Assembly: GCF_016921115.1 (NCBI RefSeq)
Contig: NZ_JAFFZS010000015.1
Location: 120,266 to 184,265 of the forward strand
Source: Streptomyces actuosus
GTDB lineage: Bacteria; Actinomycetota; Actinomycetes; Streptomycetales; Streptomycetaceae
DNA: 64,000 nucleotides
Direction of reading: 5' to 3'
The notes below the pieces were generated by a model, which worked only from the letters and a program-made list of their open reading frames with translations, had not been told where the DNA came from and searched no databases. This document shows, piece after piece, positions 45,178-51,754 of this stretch (its first letter is position 1; the number at the start of each line of letters is the position of its first letter). The translations under genes were made by a program, and so were the position numbers.

Positions 45178-45600
45178 CGCCGCGCACGGGGTGCAGCGCA
45201 CACCGCCCGGGCGACGGCGGTTCCGCGCACCACGCATCGGCCGGTGCCGGCCCGGGGATCCGCAGGCCCGCGCACCGCGGACCAGCAGGCCCGCACCGCG
45301 GATCGCCGGGTCCCCGCGCCAAGGGACGGCCGCTGCCCGCACCGCGGGCCGCAGGCCCCCGCCCCGTGGACCGGGGTCCCCGCACCGCACACGGAGCCGG
45401 CGCCGGGGGCGGACCGGGCACTCCGTTCGTGCGGCGCCGGCGTTCCGGCGCTCTGCCGGGGTCCCGGTCCCGCTCGCTCCCCTGTTCAGAAAGAGTGATC
45501 CACGCGTCAGCGCCGTGACCCGCCCCGCCCCCCGGCGTTGAACGGGAAGTACGGCGGCGCAACCTGCCGCCGCGCTTCCCCTAGTCATAAGGAGAACCTG
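45178..45600. other. intergenic region upstream of chpG-like gene
   Basis: A 423-base gap. Around 45250-45390 the sequence is built of loose repeats of GCCCGCACCGCGGA and CCGCGGACC, with no coding potential. The chaplin promoter lies at the 3' end. Confidence 0.5.
45514..45541 (+). promoter_or_regulatory. BldN-type promoter of chpG-like chaplin
   Basis: CGTGAC (45514-45519), a 16-base spacer, and CGTTGA (45536-45541). This matches the CGTAAC-N16-CGTTGA consensus I recall for the developmental ECF sigma factor BldN in 11 of 12 positions. It predicts a start near 45548 and a ~53-base leader. Confidence 0.65.
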
Positions 45601-45888
45601 ATGTCTCGCATCGCGAAGGCAGCCGCCGTCACGCTCGGCACGGGCGCCGTGGTGCTCAGCGGGGCCGGCATGGCCCTGGCGGACGCGGGCGCCCAGGGTG
45701 AGGCCATCGGCTCGCCCGGCGTGCTGTCGGGCAATGTCGTGCAGGTTCCGGTTCACATCCCGGTCAACCTCTGCGGCAACACCGTCGACGCGACCGGTCT
45801 GCTGAACCCGGCGTTCGGCAACACCTGCGTCAACAAGAGCGGCCACAGCCGCGGCCACGGCCACGGCCACGGCCACTACGGCCGCTGA
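45601..45888 (+). CDS. chpG: short chaplin (ChpG-like) with Gly/His-rich tail
   Basis: A 95-residue secreted amyloid-forming coat protein. Residues 1-29 are a signal peptide (MSRIAKAAAVTLGTGAVVLS, GAGMALADA). The single chaplin domain is SPGVLSGNVVQVPVHIPVNL, CGNTVDATGLLNPAFGNTC, with the conserved cysteine pair. Unlike the shortest chaplins it has a 15-residue tail SGHSRGHGHGHGHYGR rich in His and Gly. Chaplins coat aerial hyphae and spores and lower surface tension. AAGGAG is upstream of the ATG. ChpG is suggested by its tail and by its location next to melC2, from memory of S. coelicolor. Confidence 0.88.
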   Translation: MSRIAKAAAVTLGTGAVVLSGAGMALADAGAQGEAIGSPGVLSGNVVQVPVHIPVNLCGNTVDATGLLNPAFGNTCVNKSGHSRGHGHGHGHYGR

Positions 45889-45910
45889 GGTCGTAACGCA
45901 GCACCCACGC

Positions 45911-45943
45911 GAGAGCCCCGGCACCTCGAGCGCCGGGGCTCTC
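45911..45943. terminator. strong bidirectional hairpin terminator
   Basis: GAGAGCCCCGGC (45911-45922) and GCCGGGGCTCTC (45932-45943) form a perfect 12-bp stem with a 9-base loop. It lies between the convergent chaplin and melC2 genes, 22 and 26 bases from their stops. Confidence 0.9.
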
Positions 45944-45969
45944 CCCTTGTCCGGACCCGCCGGTCGGGG

Positions 45970-46836
45970 TCACGCGTAGCGGTAGATCCGGCCGACGTCC
46001 TCGAGCGACTGCGGTGTCACGTCCCACGGCGGCAGCTTCTCGTGCCGGGCCACGATCCGCCCGCGCTGCAGGTCGCCCAGACCCGGCGGGTGCTCGGGCA
46101 GGTAAGGGGCGCCGGGGTGGAGGCGCTGCCAGCGCGTCCACTGGAGGTCGACGAAGGCGTGGTGGAGCCAGAAGACGGGGTCGTTGACGGAGGCCCCGCC
46201 GAGCATCGCGCCGCCGACCCAGCGGTGCACCCGGTTGTGGTTGCGCCAGGAGGCGCTGCCCCGCCCGGTGCCCCAGCCCTCCAGCTTGTTGCGGAAGCCC
46301 TCGGTGGCCGTGGAGTCCCAGGGAGCGGCGTCGTACACGCCGTCGTCCAGCGCCCACTGGACTTCGCGCCACGTCGGCAGCTCGATCGGACGGCGGGCGC
46401 GGCCGAGGTCCCGGGTGAGGAACCTCCCGTCGGTCACGCTTTCCTCGATCGTCCAGTTGCCCTCGGCGTAGGCGAACGGCCCGGTGGTCACCTGCTGGTC
46501 CGAGCGGCGACCGTTGCCGCCGAGCAGGTCGTTCGTCCAGGGAACGGCGGTGGTCGCACGGTCGCGGGTCCAGTCCCAGTAGGGCACGGTCACCGAGTCG
46601 TCGATCCGGCGCAGCGCCCTCTCCAGTTCCAGCAGGAACCTGCGGTGCCAGGGCAGGAAGGACGGGGTCATGTGGCCGGCCCGCAGTCCGTCCTCGCCGT
46701 CGGCGGTGTAGTACTCGATGTGCATCCGTACGAACTCGTCGTACTCGCCGCGCCGTTTCACCTCGAGCATCGCCGTGACGAACCGTCGCCTCTCGGCCGC
46801 GGTCAGCGTGCTGACGTCCTTACGCGTGTACGTCAT
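45970..46836 (-). CDS. melC2: tyrosinase (monophenol monooxygenase)
   Basis: A 288-residue binuclear copper enzyme that hydroxylates monophenols and oxidises diphenols to quinones in melanin synthesis. Copper A ligands: His 39 (VRMHIEYY), His 55 (AGHMTPSFLPW) and His 64 (PWHRRFLLELE). Copper B ligands: the two His in WRNHNRVHRW and one in DPVFWLHHAFVD. The protein has no signal peptide of its own and is exported with the MelC1 caddie. Its ATG overlaps the end of melC1 by 17 bases, with GGGGGGAG upstream. It could alternatively be the second, MelD-type tyrosinase of Streptomyces. Confidence 0.9.
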   Translation of the reverse strand: MTYTRKDVSTLTAAERRRFVTAMLEVKRRGEYDEFVRMHIEYYTADGEDGLRAGHMTPSFLPWHRRFLLELERALRRIDDSVTVPYWDWTRDRATTAVPWTNDLLGGNGRRSDQQVTTGPFAYAEGNWTIEESVTDGRFLTRDLGRARRPIELPTWREVQWALDDGVYDAAPWDSTATEGFRNKLEGWGTGRGSASWRNHNRVHRWVGGAMLGGASVNDPVFWLHHAFVDLQWTRWQRLHPGAPYLPEHPPGLGDLQRGRIVARHEKLPPWDVTPQSLEDVGRIYRYA

Positions 46837-47329
46837 ACTCTCCCCCCGTGTGGTGGTGCCGGCCGTGTCCGGTGGCCGGTGCGGTGCCGTGCCCGATGCC
46901 GTGCTCGCGCAGTTGCTGGTGGGGGCCGAGCGCGTCGACGGCCGCGCGGGCCGCGGCGAGCGGGGTCGGGTACGAGCCGTAGTGGTCGACGACGCTCAGC
47001 CAGCTGCCGTCGGCGCGCCGCATCAGGTGGAGCGGGTGGCCGTCGACGGTGACCCGCCAGCGGTCGGGGTCGACGGCACGTGCGCCGGGGACGGGGACGC
47101 CCTGGATCCGGCGGCCGCGGTAAGTCTCGTCGAAGGGTCCGTCCGCGCCGCCGTCCGTGGGGCGCGGTGGGCGGGAGGCCGCGACGACGGGGGCGAGTGC
47201 GACGGCGAACGCGGGGGCGAGCAGGCCGCGCAGCACCTCCCGCCGGGTTCCGCCGCGCGACCCGGATCTGGCTGATTTCGCCGTGGTCCGCTCCGTCCCC
47301 ACCGCCGATGCGCCGACATCGAATCCCAT
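46820..47329 (-). CDS. melC1: tyrosinase co-factor / copper chaperone MelC1
   Basis: A 169-residue secreted caddie protein that delivers copper to tyrosinase and carries it through the Tat pathway. The Tat signal is GTRREVLRGLLAPAFAVALAPVVAA, unusually preceded by about 28 residues. The MelC1 core reads FDETYRGRRIQGVPVPGA, WRVTVDGHPLHLMRRADGSW, LSVVDHYGSYPTPLAAARAA, with the conserved VDHY tyrosine that enters the tyrosinase active site. The tail is His-rich (GHGTAPATGHGRHHHTGGEY). ATG with GGAG 6 bases upstream. It overlaps melC2 and should be co-transcribed with it. Confidence 0.88.
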   Translation of the reverse strand: MGFDVGASAVGTERTTAKSARSGSRGGTRREVLRGLLAPAFAVALAPVVAASRPPRPTDGGADGPFDETYRGRRIQGVPVPGARAVDPDRWRVTVDGHPLHLMRRADGSWLSVVDHYGSYPTPLAAARAAVDALGPHQQLREHGIGHGTAPATGHGRHHHTGGEYDVHA

Positions 47330-47839
47330 GCTCTGCTCCTGTCCGGTTCTCGGGTTGCTCGTAGCGGTAACCGCTCGGCGGCCCCGGTGGTCACCGCAGC
47401 CCGCCCGGACGGCCGTTCACGGAGGAGGGCTGCGGACCCCGGCGGTGGTGTTCCCACCGGGTCCGCGGCCCCGTTGCCGGTCGCTGTTCGGGCCGCGCTG
47501 CAGGCCGGAACCCATCCCCGGGTCGGCGCGCGGCACCGCCTGGAGCACCGGCGTGACGACACCCGCCCGGGGCAGCTTCGCCCCGGGCGGGCCGAAGTCG
47601 TCGGCCTCGGGCGGGACGGGGGAAACGCCGATGCGCCGGACCACGGAAGCGCGGCGGCACGCAGGGGCGGATGGTCGGCGGTCGCACGCGGGGCGGGCGG
47701 ACACGGTCGCACGCGGGGGCGGGGCGGTCCGCGGAGGTGCGGCTGAGCGCGGCGGCGGGCGGTGGTCGGCCACGCGAGGGTCACCCGGGTGGCTCAGGAG
47801 GCGGTGTCGATGGCGGTGCCGAGACGTCGGATCGTCCCG
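47330..47839. other. intergenic region upstream of melC1
   Basis: A 510-base gap that holds the melC promoter at its left end. Around 47670-47740 a GGTCGCACGCGGGG motif occurs twice. One minus-strand frame has coding-like third-position GC near 47.5-47.65 kb but no recognisable product. Confidence 0.4.
47363..47375. promoter_or_regulatory. 13-bp palindrome upstream of melC1
   Basis: AGCGGTAACCGCT is a perfect palindrome centred about 40 bases upstream of the melC1 ATG, a normal position for an operator. The binding protein is unknown. Confidence 0.45.
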
Positions 47840-48457
47840 TCAGCCGGTCCAGAAGTCCCACCAGCGGGTGAGGATCAGCATGCCGACGACACCGAGGTGC
47901 AGCACCGGCGGCAGCCGGGTGAACTCGTCGAAGAAGGTCCCCGCCCAGGACGGGACCGGCAGGAATCCGTGCCGCACGTCCACGGAGGTGACGTGCCAGA
48001 ACAGCACGATGGTGCCGGCCCAGGCCAGGCAGCACCACAGGCACAGCGCGTTGATCCGGTACAGCGACTCGAACTGGAGCCAGGAGACGAAGCCCACCCC
48101 GAACAGGCAGCCGGCCCAGAAGGTCAGCCAGTACCAGCGGGGGAAGGCGGCACCGGCGAGCAGGCTCATGCCGACGCACACGACGATGCCGTAGGCCACC
48201 AGGCCCAGCATCGGGTTGGGGAACCCGAACACCGAGGCCTGGTCGCTCTTCATCACGCTGCCGCAGGACACCACGGGGTTCAGGCTGCAGCCCGGGGTGA
48301 ACCCCGGATCCTCCAGCAGCTTGAACTTGTCGATGGTGATGGCCCAGGACGCCACCAGTCCGGCCGCGCCGGTGAGGACCAGCAGCAGGGCCGACGTCCG
48401 GCCGCCGCCCGCGGTCCGCGGTGCCGTCCGCGGGCGCTCTGCCGCGGGATCGGCCAT
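47840..48457 (-). CDS. vitamin K epoxide reductase (VKOR) family disulfide-forming membrane protein
   Basis: A 205-residue membrane protein with four to five helices. It has the VKOR marks: the redox pair in INALCLWCCLAW (CLWC), the outer loop cysteines in PGCSLNPVVSCGSVMKSDQASVFGFPN, and the quinone-side helices. Bacterial VKOR reoxidises DsbA-like thiol oxidases and so drives disulfide bonds in exported proteins, passing electrons to menaquinone. Its ATG overlaps the stop of the upstream DUF5949 gene by 1 base (TGATG). The C-terminus WWDFWTG lacks a fused thioredoxin domain, so a separate partner is needed. It lies between two chaplin genes. Confidence 0.85.
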   Translation of the reverse strand: MADPAAERPRTAPRTAGGGRTSALLLVLTGAAGLVASWAITIDKFKLLEDPGFTPGCSLNPVVSCGSVMKSDQASVFGFPNPMLGLVAYGIVVCVGMSLLAGAAFPRWYWLTFWAGCLFGVGFVSWLQFESLYRINALCLWCCLAWAGTIVLFWHVTSVDVRHGFLPVPSWAGTFFDEFTRLPPVLHLGVVGMLILTRWWDFWTG

Positions 48458-48957
48458 CAGCCGCGCAGGCTGCGCGCGGGGAGGACGACGTGCGCGGCCG
48501 CGGTCAGCGTCTCCTCGGCGCCCGCGAACGCGGCCAGTGCCTCCGGGGTGACGGGCTTGCCGGGCTCGGCCTCGGGCCACGGGCGGGTGGTGAACACCAG
48601 GTAGGCGTAGCCGCGTTCCTCGACCGCCGCGAGCCACTCCGGCGGCGGGGTGCACTGTGCGTTGAGGTTGGGCATCGTGACGACGGCCGAGCCGGCCTCG
48701 ACGAGCAGGGTCACCGGGAGGCTGGGCTTGGCGGCGCCGTCGACGACATCACCGCCCACGGGCAGGCCGCTGTCGCCGAGCAGCCGCTTCACGGCCGCGG
48801 TCGTGGCCGCCTCACCGCCCTCGGCGTCACCGAGGGAGTAGGCCAGCAGGTAGGGCATGTCGGTGCCGTCGGGGGCCTCGCCGCTCCACGGCATCACGAC
48901 GAGGGTGCCCAGGTCGGCGACGTTGAAGGGGCGGGTTTCGCTTGAGGTTGAGGTCAC
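48457..48957 (-). CDS. DUF5949 family protein
   Basis: A 166-residue soluble protein beginning TSTSSETRPFNVADLGTLVVMPWSGEAP. I recognise it as a Streptomyces DUF5949 protein (SLPVTLLVEAGSAVVTMPNLNAQC, VEERGYAYLVFTTRPWPEAEPGKPVT). Function is unknown; no signal peptide. GTG start with AAGG upstream. It is translationally coupled to the VKOR gene. Confidence 0.78.
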   Translation of the reverse strand: MTSTSSETRPFNVADLGTLVVMPWSGEAPDGTDMPYLLAYSLGDAEGGEAATTAAVKRLLGDSGLPVGGDVVDGAAKPSLPVTLLVEAGSAVVTMPNLNAQCTPPPEWLAAVEERGYAYLVFTTRPWPEAEPGKPVTPEALAAFAGAEETLTAAAHVVLPARSLRG

Positions 48958-49107
48958 CGCGCGACCTTATCGGCGGGCCGGCGTCCCGTTCCCCACGCGC
49001 TCACTCGACCGGACGACGCGTGCGGGGCCGTCCACACGAACGAGGGACGGGGGTCGAACAGGACCGTGACGGCGACGGAACGGAGGACTCGCCCCCGGGC
49101 GCGCCGA

Positions 49108-49137
49108 GGGCCGGCCCGCAGTCCGCGGGGCCGGCCC
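49108..49137. terminator. hairpin downstream of small secreted protein gene
   Basis: GGGCCGGCCC at 49108-49117 and again at 49128-49137, each self-complementary and able to pair with the other across a 10-base loop. It lies 19 bases past the stop of the minus-strand secreted protein gene. Confidence 0.65.
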
Positions 49138-49155
49138 GTGCCGCCGATCTGCCGC

Positions 49156-49437
49156 TCAGCCCTGCAGCGGCAGTCCGCCGAGCAGCTGCTGGTGCTGGTT
49201 GAGAGCGCCGGTGGCGCCCTTGACGGTGTTCAGCACGGAGTCCTTGTTCTCGGTGTCGAGCGCGTCCGACTGGTGCTGCAGCGGCCTGACGTCGATGGGG
49301 CCCTTGGTGAGCGAGTTCACGGCTCCGTTGAGGCTGGTGGGCGTCAGGTCGGCGGTGTCGTACGCGAACGCGGGCGCGGCGGCACCCGCGAGCGCGACGG
49401 ACCCGGCAACGACAGCGGCAGCCTTCAGGGACTTCAT
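49156..49437 (-). CDS. small secreted protein next to chaplin
   Basis: A 93-residue exported protein. Signal peptide MKSLKAAAVVAGSVALAGAA, APAFA, with cleavage before YDTADLTPTS. The mature ~68 residues (LNGAVNSLTKGPIDVRPLQH and QHQQLLGGLPLQG) contain no cysteine and no known domain; they look amphipathic. AAAGGA lies upstream of the ATG at 49437. A CGTTGA hexamer (49498-49503, minus strand) sits at the same distance from the start as in the chaplin promoters, though its -35 is poor. It may be a structural component of the aerial surface. Confidence 0.75.
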   Translation of the reverse strand: MKSLKAAAVVAGSVALAGAAAPAFAYDTADLTPTSLNGAVNSLTKGPIDVRPLQHQSDALDTENKDSVLNTVKGATGALNQHQQLLGGLPLQG

Positions 49438-49574
49438 CGGGTTCCTTTCTTCGGCGACTCGCGTCGCCTCAGCACATTCTGACGCCGTGACCAACGATCA
49501 ACGCCGGGTGCGGAAACCCCATGCGCAGAAATCTCTGCACGTGCGTGCACGGAAAGCCCACCCGAACGAAGGGT

Positions 49575-49751
49575 GTGTCGCATCGCCGCAGTGGCGGGCG
49601 GGGTCACCGGGGCCTCCTGGACGGCCTTGGCGAGGGCCACCTTGACGGCGTCGGCCGGCTGGGTGGCCCGGTCGGCCGAGAACTGGTCGTCGTCGGCGCG
49701 GAGAACGGCGTCGAACAGGGCCCCGTCACACCACCGGGCGACGTACTGCGC
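49575..49751 (-). pseudogene. possible remnant of a coding sequence
   Basis: About 59 codons on the minus strand (AQYVARWCDGALFDAVLRAD, DDQFSADRATQPADAVKVAL, AKAVQEAPVTPPATAAMRH) show very high third-position GC and ordinary amino acid composition, then lose it on both sides. There is no start with ribosome binding site, and the frame begins inside the chaplin terminator. Family not recognised. It looks like the internal part of a lost gene. Confidence 0.35.
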
Positions 49752-49790
49752 ACTCGTTCGAGGCAGCGCTCCCCGGACACCGCAGAACGA

Positions 49791-49823
49791 ACCGGCCACC
49801 CTCCCCGTGGGAGAGCGGCCGGT
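49791..49823 (-). terminator. terminator of chpF-like gene
   Basis: ACCGGCC (49791-49797) pairs with GGCCGGT (49817-49823), extended inside by CTCCC with GGGAG. It lies 20 bases beyond the chaplin stop. Confidence 0.75.
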
Positions 49824-49842
49824 CACAGCTCGCGGGACGACG

Positions 49843-50082
49843 TCAGTCGTTGACGCAGGTGTTGCCGAAGGCCGGGCTCAGCAGGCCGGCCGAGTCGAAG
49901 GTGTTGCCGCACACGTTGACCGGGACGTGGATCGGAGCCTGGAGAACGTTGCCCGACAGCACACCCGGGGAGTGGGTGGCGGCGCCGTGCGCGCCGGAGT
50001 CGGCGGCGGCGACACCGGCGCCGCCGGCGACGGCCGCGACGGCCGCGGTGGACAGGACCAGACCCTTCGCAATACGCGACAT
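49843..50082 (-). CDS. chpF: short chaplin (ChpF-like)
   Basis: A 79-residue secreted chaplin. Signal peptide MSRIAKGLVLSTAAVAAVAG, GAGVAAADS. The mature ~50 residues are a single chaplin domain: SPGVLSGNVLQAPIHVPVNV, CGNTFDSAGLLSPAFGNTCV, ND, with the two conserved cysteines. AAGGAG is placed 12 bases before the ATG. Without a C-terminal tail it matches ChpF rather than ChpG. It should assemble into amyloid fibrils on aerial hyphae and spores. A BldN-type promoter is visible upstream. Confidence 0.88.
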   Translation of the reverse strand: MSRIAKGLVLSTAAVAAVAGGAGVAAADSGAHGAATHSPGVLSGNVLQAPIHVPVNVCGNTFDSAGLLSPAFGNTCVND

Positions 50083-50578
50083 GGAGAGGTGCTCCTTGGG
50101 ATTGACACAAACACCCGGGCGGGATGCCCGGCGCTGTGTCAACGCGCGGCACCCTTCGGGGTTGTGCCGCCAAAGGAGTGAACCGCCGCGGAGCAGGCTT
50201 CACCATTTTGCGCAACGGCGGGCGCCCTCATTCCCGCCGCGGCGGGTGCCCGCACCGCCGCGGGGACCGTCGCCCCGCCGGCGCCGAGACCGGGCGGCGG
50301 TCACTCGCCCGGCGCCACCGCCCCTCTGAGCCCCGCCACCGGAGAACCGGGTCCGGCACCGGCGGGGCACACCTGGCCGCATGCGAACACATGTGGCCAC
50401 GACTGTGCTGTGTTCGAAGCGGCCACGGTGTTGCGGAGTGGCGGTGACCAGCCGGCCGTCCGGCTCGTTCCCCAGCCGGACGCGGCGTGGGCCGGCGCTC
50501 TCCCGGTCGCCGGCGACGCCCGGCAGCAGCGCGTTCCAGCCCCGTCCAGAGCGCACCCGTGAGCGAGGAAACCGCGCA
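50083..50578. other. divergent region between chpF-like gene and exopolysaccharide cluster
   Basis: A 496-base gap carrying the chaplin promoter (50139-50166) and, further right, the presumed promoter of the exopolysaccharide operon. Around 50372-50398 TGGCC and GGCCA arms flank an AT-richer stretch. No gene is visible. Confidence 0.45.
50139..50166 (-). promoter_or_regulatory. BldN-type promoter of chpF-like chaplin
   Basis: On the minus strand CACAAC (50166-50161), a 16-base spacer and CGTTGA (50144-50139). The -10 is perfect and the spacer exact; the -35 matches 4 of 6 of the CGTAAC I remember. The predicted leader is about 50 bases, as at the other chaplin gene. Confidence 0.55.
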
Positions 50579-51754
50579 ATGCACCTGTCAGCAACCGACC
50601 CCGGGCCGCGGGTCCTGCACCTGACCCAGCCCGTGGACGGGGGAGTCGCCCGCGTCGTGACAGACCTGGTCCGGTCGCAGCTGACCGCCGGTCTGCACGT
50701 CACCGTGGCCTGCCCCGACAGCCCGCTGGCCGCGGAGCTGCGCCGGCTCGGCGCGGACCTGCGGCCCTGGCGGGCGACCCGCTCGCCGGGGCCCGGGCTG
50801 TCCGGCGAGGTCCTACGGCTGGCCCGCATCGTCGCGGCCGTCCGCCCGGATCTGGTGCACGCGCACAGCGCGAAGGCGGGCCTCGCCGGGCGGCTGGCGG
50901 TGCGCGGCCGGATCCCGACGGTGTTCCAGCCGCACGCCTGGTCGTTCGAGGCGGTCGACGGGTCCGCCGCGGCGCTCGCCCTCGGCTGGGAGCGGCGGGG
51001 AGCGCGCTGGGCGGCGCGAACGGTGTGCGTGAGCGAGGCGGAGCGCATGCGCGGCGTGCACGCCGGCATCCCCGGGAACTGGTCGGTGATCCCCAACGGC
51101 ATCGACCCCGCACGTTTCCACCCCGCCGCCCCCGGCTCCGTGCGCCCCGCGGTCCTGCCGGACGTCGATCCCGCGGCGCCGCTGGCGGTGTGCGTGGGGC
51201 GGCTGTGCCGGCAGAAGGGGCAGGACGTGCTGCTGCGGGCCTGGGAGTCGGTCCTGCGGCGGGTGCCGGACGCCCGTCTGGTCCTGGTCGGCGACGGCCC
51301 GGACCGCGCCCGGCTGGAGGCGGAGGCACCCGGTGCGGTGCTGTTCACCGGCCCCGTCACCGAGACGGCCCCGTGGTACCGGGCCGCCGACCTGGTGGTG
51401 CTGCCCTCGCGCTGGGAGGGCATGGCCCTGGCCCCACTGGAGGCGATGGCCTGCGGGCGGCCGGTGGTGGTGACGGACGTCGACGGCGCCCGGGAGAGCC
51501 TGCCCCCCGGCCTCGCCCCGACCTGCCTGGTGCCGCCCGACGACCCGGCCGCGCTCGGCGCAGCCGTCGCCGGGCTGCTCGGCGATCCGCCACTGCGCGC
51601 GTCCCTCGGCCACCGGGGCCGCCGGTACGTCCTGTCCACGCACGACGTGCGGCACACCGCCCAGGCGGTCGCGGGTGTCTACCGCGAACTGCTCGGCAGC
51701 CGACCGCCGGCGCCCGCCGTGCCCACCGAGTACAGGGAGTCCATCCACTCGTGA
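50579..51754 (+). CDS. glycosyltransferase, GT4 family
   Basis: A 391-residue GT-B fold glycosyltransferase, first gene of an exopolysaccharide cluster. N-terminal acceptor domain: VLHLTQPVDGGVARVVTDLV and DLVHAHSAKAGLAGRLAVR. The C-terminal donor domain has VCVGRLCRQKGQDVLLRAWE, LVLVGDGPDRARLE, the ADLVVLPSRWEGMALAPLEAMACGRPVV region with the EX7E motif, and VVTDVDGARE. It transfers a sugar from a nucleotide donor, identity unknown. ATG with GAGGAA 8 bases upstream. Its stop overlaps the next start by 4 bases. Confidence 0.88.
   Translation: MHLSATDPGPRVLHLTQPVDGGVARVVTDLVRSQLTAGLHVTVACPDSPLAAELRRLGADLRPWRATRSPGPGLSGEVLRLARIVAAVRPDLVHAHSAKAGLAGRLAVRGRIPTVFQPHAWSFEAVDGSAAALALGWERRGARWAARTVCVSEAERMRGVHAGIPGNWSVIPNGIDPARFHPAAPGSVRPAVLPDVDPAAPLAVCVGRLCRQKGQDVLLRAWESVLRRVPDARLVLVGDGPDRARLEAEAPGAVLFTGPVTETAPWYRAADLVVLPSRWEGMALAPLEAMACGRPVVVTDVDGARESLPPGLAPTCLVPPDDPAALGAAVAGLLGDPPLRASLGHRGRRYVLSTHDVRHTAQAVAGVYRELLGSRPPAPAVPTEYRESIHS

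Larger units (their letters stand above)
49438..49842. other. interval between small secreted protein and chpF-like gene
   Basis: A 405-base stretch holding the promoter of the secreted protein (right flank of 49437), a coding-like remnant and the terminator of the chaplin gene, listed separately. Confidence 0.5.
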
